DNA of 43,621 bases from an uncultured Bacteroides sp. (GTDB taxonomy: Bacteria > Bacteroidota > Bacteroidia > Bacteroidales > Bacteroidaceae), in the NCBI RefSeq assembly GCF_902491285.1, contig NZ_CABUHK010000051.1, forward strand, positions 1 through 43,621, given 5' to 3'. Below are positions 17,001 through 24,847 of the stretch, piece after piece (the first letter of the stretch is position 1; every line of letters begins with the position of its first letter). The notes under the pieces were generated by a model. That model was given only the letters and a program-made list of their open reading frames with translations, was not told where the DNA came from and made no database searches. The position numbers were made by a program, and so were the translations under genes.

Positions 17001-17517
17001 TACTCCCGTACCGGAGATTATTTACGGTTTCTCATTCGGAGCGCAATATAAAGGATTTGATTTTTCCATCTTATTTCAGGGAGCCGACAATGTATCCATT
17101 AAATATTTCGGTCGGTCAATGTGGCCCTTCGCGAAAGGAGAGGAGAGTGCGAAATCTTTGATAAAAGAACGTTGGACACAGGAACGGTATGAGGCGGGAG
17201 AAAAGATAACCTTTCCTCGTTTGTCTCTGAATCCTAACGGAGAAACCGATCACAACTATCGTCCTTCTACTCTTTGGATACGGGATGCCAGTTATTTGCG
17301 ATTGAAAAACCTCGAAGTGGGATATACATTTACCGGAGGTTTTGTCAAACGACTTAACCTGAATAGTGTAAGATTTTATTTCAACGGTTCCAATTTATTT
17401 ACGTGGACAGATGTGGTAGATCTTGACCCCGAAGCACCTTCGAGAAGCGGGAATGTTGAAATCAATACATATCCGTTGCAGAAAGTATATAATATTGGTC
17501 TTAATATAAATTTTTGA
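14095..17517 (+). CDS. SusC-like TonB-dependent transporter with STN signalling domain
   Basis: From the ATG at 14095 the protein has 1140 residues; an in-frame TTG at 14080 would add five. A signal peptide with an extended n-region ends near residue 37. An STN domain follows (about 45-118: LYDIKKGTLLEYLKDIEKATG and later YEINGKQIVVKR), then a CarboxypepD_reg-like domain (134-205: ITGTITDTKGEPIIGANI), the EEVVIVGYG segment, the plug (about 225-340) and the 22-stranded barrel ending in NIGLNINF. The STN domain is the part that contacts the FecR anti-sigma, so this transporter both imports an oligosaccharide and signals its presence. The susD start overlaps or abuts its stop. Nothing looks truncated. 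Confidence 0.95.
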   Translation: MENSYYNHANRVYFLCKSYLFVKFFVIFLFMANVTLANGNRTSELYDIKKGTLLEYLKDIEKATGYVFIYSKDIRPSLNQVVSVDLSRKKTITEKLSALFEKTNLVYEINGKQIVVKRKAAVKKNLSSHQQEPRRITGTITDTKGEPIIGANIKEVGTFNGVISDINGRFALSVKPNAVLEISYIGYVTATVPVKDNKVLSIEIKEAEQSLEEVVIVGYGKQKKESVTASIASISRKELVQTQQSNISNMLVGRMPGLIAFQRSGAPGEDASSLLIRGVSTFTDNTAPLIMIDGIERTNFDGIDPNEIESLNILKDASATAIYGVKGANGVVLITTRKGERGRPRLSYSGNFALQQATQLPSYLNSADYATLYNEALENDSRVSGSTYQPKFTDKDIELYRNGFDPILHPNTNWIDDFLRTFSTRTQHNINLSGGTERVKYFISGSYFDQTGIYKHTKIDSDHDVNPRNTRYNFRTNFDFQITRDFSATVQMAAQIGRVITPGSGNSGIWQAISFANPLSSPGLVDNKIVRIQDGLGSVNPWQTLLSNGYQKDNRNNVNTTLRLNYDLSSLTKGLSVHGSIAYDSYYYSRKKYSKTFPYYFARRDTEDPDYIYLIPQSEESIWSVSTGWDKNRKVYMEFGIDYNRTFGLHKTTALILYNQSKYYSPSLQYYVPNAYQGLVGRLTYEYASRYLAEFNMGYNGTENFAKGKRFGFFPAVSLGWVVSEEKFFPKNNIVKYLKVRGSYGEVGNDQIGGDRFLYLPSSYGTATDSGVNKYNFGLASNPYTSLMIVENKIGNPELTWEKAKKMNAGVDINLFNNCLTASFDIFKEKRNNILANRSTSPMIIGANLPAYNFGEMENRGWEMDLNFRHHIQDFHYWARFNYSFARNEIIYMDEVQKRYDYQMSTGRRKNQFFGLIFDGYYNSWEEINALDRPKSSWSGNQLQPGDVKYVDVNQDGVIDDYDMVPIGYTPVPEIIYGFSFGAQYKGFDFSILFQGADNVSIKYFGRSMWPFAKGEESAKSLIKERWTQERYEAGEKITFPRLSLNPNGETDHNYRPSTLWIRDASYLRLKNLEVGYTFTGGFVKRLNLNSVRFYFNGSNLFTWTDVVDLDPEAPSRSGNVEINTYPLQKVYNIGLNINF

Positions 17518-17522
17518 TAATC

Positions 17523-19280
17523 ATGAAAAGAATAACATATATATGTGCAATACTTCTGTCGTCTGTATTGATGTTTTCGTGTAGTGACTATTTGGAAGCT
17601 CCGCCCTCTGTCGATTTAGATGAAGACGGTGTCTTTGCCGACAGGACTTTGACAGAACAATACATAACGGGCATTTATGCAGAGGGTATGCCGTTGGGAT
17701 TCTCGATGGGAAGTAGCGGGATCGACCGTAAACTGTGTGCAACCTCAACCTTGGCAGGTGCGTGTGATGAAGCTGAACAAGGTGCAAACTGGGGGAAAGG
17801 CAATGCTTCGTGGAACGTGGACAATCATAACAACAGCAGCATAGACTGGGATGAAGACCCCCGTCACAACACCCGTTGGCAGACATTGCGAAAATGCAAT
17901 ATCGTGCTTGAACGTATTGATGAAGTGCCCGATGATCCGGGAGACATTGATTTTAAGAAACGTTCCAAAGGCGAAGCCTATTTTATGCGAGCTTTGGTCT
18001 TTTGGGAAGGAGTATATAGATATGGTGGACTGCCTATAATACACCGTAGGATAAATCCGTCGGAAGATGGTAAACTACCCCGGAACACTTTTTCCGATTG
18101 TGTAGATTCTATTCTTATCGATTGTGACCGGGCTGCTTCCATATTACCGGATTATTATACGAATTCGATATTAGTGGGACGGGCAAACAGGATAGCCGCC
18201 TTAGCCCTTAAATCCAGAGTACTCCTGTATGCGGCGAGTCCCTTGTTCAATACCGATGATCCGTATCTTCCTTTTAGCGGAAATAATGACCTGATAGGAT
18301 ATGGAAACTATAGTAAAGAACGCTGGAATGAGGCTGTCAAAGCAGCCAAGGCGGCTATTACTGCTGTAGAGTCTTCAGGTTATTACGACTTGTACGATGA
18401 GGGAATACCTGAAACAAATTACGAACATGTGTGGACTGCTCCCGATAACAAAGAAATTATCTTGGCCAACAAGAAATACCGGAATTTCACAACAAGTAGC
18501 CATCCCATAACGAGCAATATACCGGCATGGGCAGGAAGTAGTTGGAGCGATGGCGGGCTTTTTGCAACCTTTAATTTTGTGCGTTTCTATGAGAAAAAAG
18601 ACGGGAACCAACAAACATGGAATATGGATGGTGGCGATGATCTGCTTGAAAAGTACGATGAACTGGATCCTCGTTTTGCGCAAACCATTGCAGCGCATGG
18701 AGCTAACTGGAATACAGAAATTGGAATTCTTAATTTTCTGCCTGGTGGAGCTCACAATGTAGCCTATGATAAAACGAAACACCTGGTTCGCAAATGGGTA
18801 CCTCGCGTACTAAGAGCAACGGCTCCGCGCAACTCCACTAACATGGACTGGATTGTTTTCCGGGTAGCCGAACTCTATCTGAATTATGCGGAAGCTTTGA
18901 ATGAATATTATGAAACTCCCCCGAAAGAAGCATTCGATGCAGTCCTGAAAGTTCGTGAACGCTCCGGAATGCCAGGGTTTCCTTCCACTTTGAATAAAGA
19001 GCAATTCAGGGAGAAACTGCGAAGGGAACGAGCCGTGGAACTGGCTTATGAAGATCATCGTTTTTGGGATATAAGACGTTGGCTGATAGCCGATGATGAA
19101 GGTGTAATGAAAGGTGCTATGTATGGATTGCAGCTCTCCGCTGTTACAGGAGCACCGGATAAAGTACATTACAAACCTTATGTCTTTGAAAACAGATTAT
19201 GGAGTGACCGTTCTTATTTACATCCTATCAAGCAGACCGAAATAGATAAAGGGTATATGCTTCAGAATCCGGGATGGTAA
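17523..19280 (+). CDS. SusD-like glycan-binding lipoprotein
   Basis: From the ATG at 17523 the lipoprotein has 585 residues with lipobox MFSC (Cys about residue 20) and SusD/RagB helical repeats. C-terminal landmarks are VAELYLNYAEALNEYYE, LRRERAVELAYEDHRFWDIRRW and the final LQNPGW. An in-frame TTG at 17514 overlaps the susC stop but the ATG is preferred. SusD proteins cap SusC at the cell surface and bind the glycan. This copy has the ordinary architecture, in contrast to the second SusD of the locus, and serves as an internal reference for where the extra domain is inserted there. Confidence 0.95.
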   Translation: MKRITYICAILLSSVLMFSCSDYLEAPPSVDLDEDGVFADRTLTEQYITGIYAEGMPLGFSMGSSGIDRKLCATSTLAGACDEAEQGANWGKGNASWNVDNHNNSSIDWDEDPRHNTRWQTLRKCNIVLERIDEVPDDPGDIDFKKRSKGEAYFMRALVFWEGVYRYGGLPIIHRRINPSEDGKLPRNTFSDCVDSILIDCDRAASILPDYYTNSILVGRANRIAALALKSRVLLYAASPLFNTDDPYLPFSGNNDLIGYGNYSKERWNEAVKAAKAAITAVESSGYYDLYDEGIPETNYEHVWTAPDNKEIILANKKYRNFTTSSHPITSNIPAWAGSSWSDGGLFATFNFVRFYEKKDGNQQTWNMDGGDDLLEKYDELDPRFAQTIAAHGANWNTEIGILNFLPGGAHNVAYDKTKHLVRKWVPRVLRATAPRNSTNMDWIVFRVAELYLNYAEALNEYYETPPKEAFDAVLKVRERSGMPGFPSTLNKEQFREKLRRERAVELAYEDHRFWDIRRWLIADDEGVMKGAMYGLQLSAVTGAPDKVHYKPYVFENRLWSDRSYLHPIKQTEIDKGYMLQNPGW

Positions 19281-22138
19281 ATATGTTCAATCAACTAAAA
19301 ATAAAAGGTATGACAATAATAAACAGTATATACAAAGGGAAGCGTTATGCTATACTTTTGACTACTATTCTCACTTTTTATGCTCCCGTTTTGTTTGCTC
19401 AACACATAGTTGACTCTGCATTTGTAGAAGTTGCCTATGGACAACAACCGGAATGGAGGCGAACAAGTGCCATTTCTTCTATACATGGAGAAGATCTGAT
19501 GAAAACCACTTCCGCAAGTTTGGGAAACAGTCTGCAAGGACAGCTTCCCGGACTAACATTGATGCAACAAAGCGGAGAACCCGGCTATGATTTCTCTATT
19601 GCGAATCTCTACCTCCGGGGACGTACATCCTATGCAAACGGACAAAAGATGCTGGTATATGTTGACGGTTTCGAAGCCCCGATTGAAAGTCTGTCAACTG
19701 CGGAAATCGAGTCTGTAACATTATTGAAAGACGCTTCGGCTTTGGCTTTGTATGGTATGCGTGGTGCAAATGGTGTTTTATTGGTGACTACCAAGAAAGG
19801 ATGCGTTTCTGCTCCGCAAGTCAGTATCCGTTTGCAAACGGGAATACAACAACCGTTGGGTGTTCCCGATCCTATCAATGCGTATGATTATGCCACCTTA
19901 TACAATCAGGCGCGTATGAATGACGGATTGCCCCGCTTATACACTCCAGAGGAATTGAATGCCTATCAGAACAATACCGATCCTTACTTTTACCCCAATG
20001 TCAATTGGAAAAAGGCCATATTGAATAATACAGCTCCTTTAAGTATGGCTGATTTAAGTTTTAAAGGAGGGGGAGATGTTGTGCAATACTATGTAATGAT
20101 GAATCTTTTGCAGAACATCGGTTTCTACAAAAATACCGATAAAAAACGCAGGGAGAACTCGAATGCCTATTATGCGAGCTTTAATTTCAGGTCTAATTTG
20201 AATATTCAGATAAGCAAACACCTGTCTACCGGCCTTAATTTTAGCGGGAATGTGGGTAATCGCTCTATTCCCGGAGGCAGTAGTTCTGCCAACGGACTTT
20301 TGGGAGCGATATGGAGAACAGCACCGAATGCATTTCCGGTGTACAACCCTGACGGATCGTATGGAGGAAATGCCGCTTTTACTAACCCGGTCGGTAATAT
20401 CGTCAGCAGAGGACTTTATAAAGAAAACAGTCGGACTTTCCAGTTGATTTTTATGCCTAAATACGACTTGGAGAAACTGACAAAGGGATTAAGTGTGAGT
20501 GCCGGTATTGCTTACAATAACTACATGGCGGATTCATCTATAAAGGATCAGAATTATGCCCGTTATTCTCTTTCTAAAGGAGCAGGGGGAGAGGTGTTAT
20601 ATACACCTTACGGTGCTGATTCTCCTTTGGAATCCGATGAAGGATTCCGTACAGACTGGAGTCGTCTGAACTTTAAGGCACAGGTGGATTATGATCGCAT
20701 TTTCAAGCAACATCAACTCACTGCCAGTATCTTTTTCCTGTCTGATTTATATCAGAAATATGGAAGTCGTGATGACATTAAATACTTGAATTATGCGGGG
20801 CGGATAACTTACTCTTACAATCAAAAATACATAGGAGAATTTGCGGCTTCATATACAGGTTGTGATGATTATGCTCCCGGAAAAAGATATGGGTTCTTTC
20901 CCGCTTTCTCCGTCGGATGGATATTGTCGAAAGAAAACTTCATGAAAGATATTAATTGGGTTGAATATTTGAAGCTAAGAGCATCTATCGGACTGGTTGG
21001 AAACAATCAGAATGAGAATGGACGTTATCTGTTCGACCAGACTTATAGTAGTAACGGCTCTTATTTTTTAGGCACAGGATCGTCATCAACAGGCGGGTTT
21101 CGTGCAAATATGATTGCCAATCCCGATATTAGTTGGGAGAAGGAGCGTGTATTCAATATTGGAATGGATGCAGTTTTACTGAGAGGTCTGTCGGTAGAAT
21201 TTGATTATTTCCATAAAGAAAGATATGATATCTTGTCGCAGCCGTATTCCACCATTCCCGGATTTGTTGGAGCCTCTTATGGCGACATATTGCCTTATAT
21301 GAATGTAGGAAAAGTAAAGAATCAAGGTTTCGAGGGTACAATCAGGTACGAAAGCAGCCTTAAAGACAACTTTAACTATTACGTTGAAACATCAGCGTGG
21401 TATGCAAAGAACGAAATTGTCGATATGGCGGAAGAAGTGAAACTCTACGATTATCAATATCGTAAAGGGCATTCCGTGAATACTCCTTTCGTGCTTGTTG
21501 CTGACGGACTGTATCAAGAGAGTGATTTCGATTCGAATGGAAGTTTGAAATCACATTTACCGGTACCACAGTTTGGAGAAATAAAACCTGGTGATATAAA
21601 ATATATTGATAAAAATGGTGATGGGGTAATCGATTCCAATGATTCCTATCCTGTGGGATATTCTAATATTCCGGAGTGGAATTATGCTTTGAAAATAGGC
21701 TTTGAATGGAAAGGAGTAGATGTTGAGGCTTTATTCCATGGCGTTGCTAATAGAGACATCTATTTGAGCGGGCCGTTGGCTTATTCCTTTACCGACAATG
21801 GCTCCGCTTCAAAGCTGGCACTTGACAGTTGGACACCGGAGAATCCCAATGCTTCTTATCCCCGTTTGTCTACCCGGACGTTTGAAAACAATTACCGGAC
21901 ATCTACATATTGGAAGAGAAACGGGAACTACTTCAGAATGAAGAATATCCGGATTGGATATACCTTCCCCCAGTCAATAGCAAGAGCGTTAAAGCTGTCC
22001 GGACTGTATGTATATGCTAACGCAAACAATCTTCTTACCGTGAGTCATCTTGACGGATTGGCCGACCCGGAAAGCAGTTCTTTGATTACATATCCATTGA
22101 CACGTTCCTACAATTTGGGAATAAAAATTGATTTTTAA
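19274..22138 (+). CDS. SusC-like TonB-dependent transporter without STN or regulatory domain
   Basis: A protein of 954 residues if started at the ATG at 19274, which overlaps the susD stop; ATGs at 19283 and 19310 are also possible, the last giving the most compact signal peptide (cleavage after LFA). The mature protein begins almost directly with the plug (LGNSLQGQLPGLTLMQQSGEPG, LYLRGRTS, VYVDGFEAPIESL), so both the STN and the CarboxypepD_reg domains of usual SusCs are missing. It keeps the barrel and the terminal YNLGIKIDF. It can import but not signal to FecR, so its expression presumably depends on the first SusC. It pairs with the following SusD-GH16 protein. Confidence 0.93.
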   Translation: MVNMFNQLKIKGMTIINSIYKGKRYAILLTTILTFYAPVLFAQHIVDSAFVEVAYGQQPEWRRTSAISSIHGEDLMKTTSASLGNSLQGQLPGLTLMQQSGEPGYDFSIANLYLRGRTSYANGQKMLVYVDGFEAPIESLSTAEIESVTLLKDASALALYGMRGANGVLLVTTKKGCVSAPQVSIRLQTGIQQPLGVPDPINAYDYATLYNQARMNDGLPRLYTPEELNAYQNNTDPYFYPNVNWKKAILNNTAPLSMADLSFKGGGDVVQYYVMMNLLQNIGFYKNTDKKRRENSNAYYASFNFRSNLNIQISKHLSTGLNFSGNVGNRSIPGGSSSANGLLGAIWRTAPNAFPVYNPDGSYGGNAAFTNPVGNIVSRGLYKENSRTFQLIFMPKYDLEKLTKGLSVSAGIAYNNYMADSSIKDQNYARYSLSKGAGGEVLYTPYGADSPLESDEGFRTDWSRLNFKAQVDYDRIFKQHQLTASIFFLSDLYQKYGSRDDIKYLNYAGRITYSYNQKYIGEFAASYTGCDDYAPGKRYGFFPAFSVGWILSKENFMKDINWVEYLKLRASIGLVGNNQNENGRYLFDQTYSSNGSYFLGTGSSSTGGFRANMIANPDISWEKERVFNIGMDAVLLRGLSVEFDYFHKERYDILSQPYSTIPGFVGASYGDILPYMNVGKVKNQGFEGTIRYESSLKDNFNYYVETSAWYAKNEIVDMAEEVKLYDYQYRKGHSVNTPFVLVADGLYQESDFDSNGSLKSHLPVPQFGEIKPGDIKYIDKNGDGVIDSNDSYPVGYSNIPEWNYALKIGFEWKGVDVEALFHGVANRDIYLSGPLAYSFTDNGSASKLALDSWTPENPNASYPRLSTRTFENNYRTSTYWKRNGNYFRMKNIRIGYTFPQSIARALKLSGLYVYANANNLLTVSHLDGLADPESSSLITYPLTRSYNLGIKIDF

Positions 22139-22164
22139 TAGGTAAGAACAAAAATATAATAATT

Positions 22165-24828
22165 ATGAAATACCCAGTAGGTTTATCTATCATATTGAAT
22201 GCTCTTGCTGCTATCAGCATATTGTCCGGATGCAGTGATTATCTGGACAGAGAGTATGATTCGTTTATTGACAACGAGATGACCTTTACTTCTTATGAAC
22301 GTACAAGCAAATTTCTAGTCAATGCTTATCGGTATCTGCCCGATGGTTTCAACCGTATCGGTTCTGAAGCTATGCTGGATGCCGCTACCGATGATGCCGA
22401 GCATGCTAATGCCTCCTGCAACATCCAACATTTCAACACCGGTGCCTGGAATTCAAGGTCCAATCCGGATGATTTGTGGAATAAGTATTACGCAGGAATT
22501 CGCATTGCGAATGAATTTATAGAAAATGTAGGCAGGGTGAATCTGGATAAATACAGACTTGATCCGGATAATCAGAATGAATATCAAAACCGTCTGAATG
22601 ACCTGAAAACATGGAAATATGAAGCCCGTTTTTTAAGAGCGTTTTTTCATTTTGAACTGGTGAAGCGTTTCGGACCTGTACCTGTAATTACTTCTACACT
22701 ATCTGTCAATGCAGATTATTCGGAGACTCCACGTCCGTTGATGGACGATTGTATTTCATTCATCTCCAGTGAATGTGATAAGGTAGCCGAAGTACTTGAT
22801 TTAACTCCAGGACGAGGAATCGATTCGGATTTGGGACGTGCAACGAAAGGAGCCGCATTGGCTTTGAAAAGCAGAGTCTTATTGTATGCGGCCAGTCCCT
22901 TGTATTTGGACTGGCAGAATCTTTCGGAAAGCTATCTTCCTTCCGATATGGAGAAATGGAAAGCTGCAGCACAAGCTGCGAAAGACGTAATCGATCTGGG
23001 TGTATATTCGTTGTATGGAAATTATGCCACCTTATTCAAGAATAACTTTCAGAATTCCGAGTTTATTCTGATGCGTCGTTACGGAAACAGTTCCGATTTT
23101 GAAAAATATAACTTTCCTGTCAGTTATGGTGGGATAGGCGGCATCAATCCCTCGTTGAATCTGGTAGACTCTTATGAGATGAAAGATGGTAGCTATTTTT
23201 GTTGGGAGAATGAGGAAAATGCTCTTCGTCCGCAATTCTACCGGGATGACAGGTTGAATGCTACTATTCTGCTGAATGATTCCGCTTGGAAAAGCACAGT
23301 GGTAGAGAACTGGGACGGTGGAAAAGACGGTTTGGGCGTTACCAATGCAACAAAAACCGGATTCTATCTGAAAAAGTACCTCAATGAAGATGTGAATATC
23401 CAAACCGGTGGAGGAAGTCAGGGACATATCTGGCCGTTGTTTCGTTTAGCGGAGATTTATCTGAATTATGCGGAAGCCTTGAATGAATGTGATCCCGAAA
23501 ATTCGGATATAGCAGAGTACGTCAATCGAGTGCGCAGCCGTGCCGGACAGCCTAATCTGCCTTCCGGATTGACGCAGGACGAAATGCGTGAGCGCATCCG
23601 GCGTGAACGTCGTGTCGAACTGGCATTTGAGGAACATCGTTCGTGGGATGTAAGACGGTGGAAGATTGCGCAAGAAACACTCGGAGGAGATTTGCTAGGG
23701 CTTGAAATCACCCGTAAGAGTCAGGCTCGAAGAGCTGTTACCCGAAATTCTATAATACCGGCTAACGAAATTCCGGAAGGATGGCATTATTATGATGGAG
23801 ATGAATTCAATGATTTGGTCATAAATAACTCATATTGGGGGCAGTATGGAAGCGACACTCCAGTAGGAAACTCTCAGTATGGGCAACCCACCGGGAATAT
23901 CCAGACTTATCGTAGAAAACAGATTACGATTGAGAAAGGGAGTGGTGGATTGAGCTTTGCCCGGATAGCAGCCACCAAGGATGACAATCCACCGGCTCCG
24001 GCATTAAGTACCGCCAGTACGAGAGAAGGATGGTGGTCGGGAGCTTTATCCAGTCGGGATACCGACAAATATGGCTATCAGGGGAAATATTATCCTCTGC
24101 ATTCCCGTATTGAGATTCGTGCAAAGATACCTTATATATATGGTATATGGATGGGACCATGGTGCCGTCATTATGCAGGAGCCAGTGTTGCGGAACTTGA
24201 CATCGAAGAGTTTTTCGTCAAGGAATTTGAGAATACGGTTTCACCCCGGCGGCTTAGCCAGGCTTTACACTTGCATGATAATAAAACAGGTAATCTGGGA
24301 GTCAACGTGAATGGTTACGGACGGCATACAGTGCTTGATTTTGATCCGGGATCGGACTTCCATACGTATGGCGTTCAGGTAGATCCAGACCCGGTTTCTC
24401 CGGATAAGCATGCTATCATCAGCTACCTGTTGGATGGTAAAGTAACCAATACATTCAAGACGATTGATTATGATGACAGATATAATACATTTATAACCAA
24501 AGCAATAGCAGAGGGAAGAGAAAAACGGACCTGGGACATTGCGATAACCGGACAGATCGGAGGAAAGAATGAAAATGGTATCGGTTATCCCGAAGACAGG
24601 AATGCCAATTTGAGAAACGTTTCGATGGATGTAGACTGGGTGCGTGTATTTACCCGGGATGAAATAGAACCGGAGATTCCTGAAAAACCGGAATATCCCG
24701 TCGAGAAGTTTTATTACTCTCGTGCTGTGGTAGAAAAGAGAGTGTTTGATTCAAAAATGTATTGGTATCCCATACCTGAAAGTGAGATTCTGCAGTTGAA
24801 GAACTGGAAACAGAATCCCGGTTGGTAA
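22165..24828 (+). CDS. SusD-like lipoprotein with an embedded GH16-like domain
   Basis: An 887-residue lipoprotein (lipobox LSGC, Cys23). Residues ~24-520 are a SusD protein with the usual landmarks (LKSRVLLYAASPLY, LAEIYLNYAEALNEC, RRERRVELAFEEHRSWDVRRW). A GH16-like beta-jelly-roll then runs from about 533 to 830: GWHYYDGDEF, GWWSGALSSRD, the active-site stretch VAELDIEEF with E677, D679 and E682 in the ExDxxE pattern, and DVDWVRVF. After a Pro/Glu linker the SusD fold resumes (about 848-887) with the standard WYPIPESEI and KQNPGW ending. So the enzyme-like domain is inserted in a SusD loop, not appended. It would place a glycanase or a catalytically derived binding module at the surface transporter mouth. 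Twenty-six bases separate it from the upstream susC. Confidence 0.92.
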   Translation: MKYPVGLSIILNALAAISILSGCSDYLDREYDSFIDNEMTFTSYERTSKFLVNAYRYLPDGFNRIGSEAMLDAATDDAEHANASCNIQHFNTGAWNSRSNPDDLWNKYYAGIRIANEFIENVGRVNLDKYRLDPDNQNEYQNRLNDLKTWKYEARFLRAFFHFELVKRFGPVPVITSTLSVNADYSETPRPLMDDCISFISSECDKVAEVLDLTPGRGIDSDLGRATKGAALALKSRVLLYAASPLYLDWQNLSESYLPSDMEKWKAAAQAAKDVIDLGVYSLYGNYATLFKNNFQNSEFILMRRYGNSSDFEKYNFPVSYGGIGGINPSLNLVDSYEMKDGSYFCWENEENALRPQFYRDDRLNATILLNDSAWKSTVVENWDGGKDGLGVTNATKTGFYLKKYLNEDVNIQTGGGSQGHIWPLFRLAEIYLNYAEALNECDPENSDIAEYVNRVRSRAGQPNLPSGLTQDEMRERIRRERRVELAFEEHRSWDVRRWKIAQETLGGDLLGLEITRKSQARRAVTRNSIIPANEIPEGWHYYDGDEFNDLVINNSYWGQYGSDTPVGNSQYGQPTGNIQTYRRKQITIEKGSGGLSFARIAATKDDNPPAPALSTASTREGWWSGALSSRDTDKYGYQGKYYPLHSRIEIRAKIPYIYGIWMGPWCRHYAGASVAELDIEEFFVKEFENTVSPRRLSQALHLHDNKTGNLGVNVNGYGRHTVLDFDPGSDFHTYGVQVDPDPVSPDKHAIISYLLDGKVTNTFKTIDYDDRYNTFITKAIAEGREKRTWDIAITGQIGGKNENGIGYPEDRNANLRNVSMDVDWVRVFTRDEIEPEIPEKPEYPVEKFYYSRAVVEKRVFDSKMYWYPIPESEILQLKNWKQNPGW

Positions 24829-24847
24829 ATTATTAAAAAGAAATATC

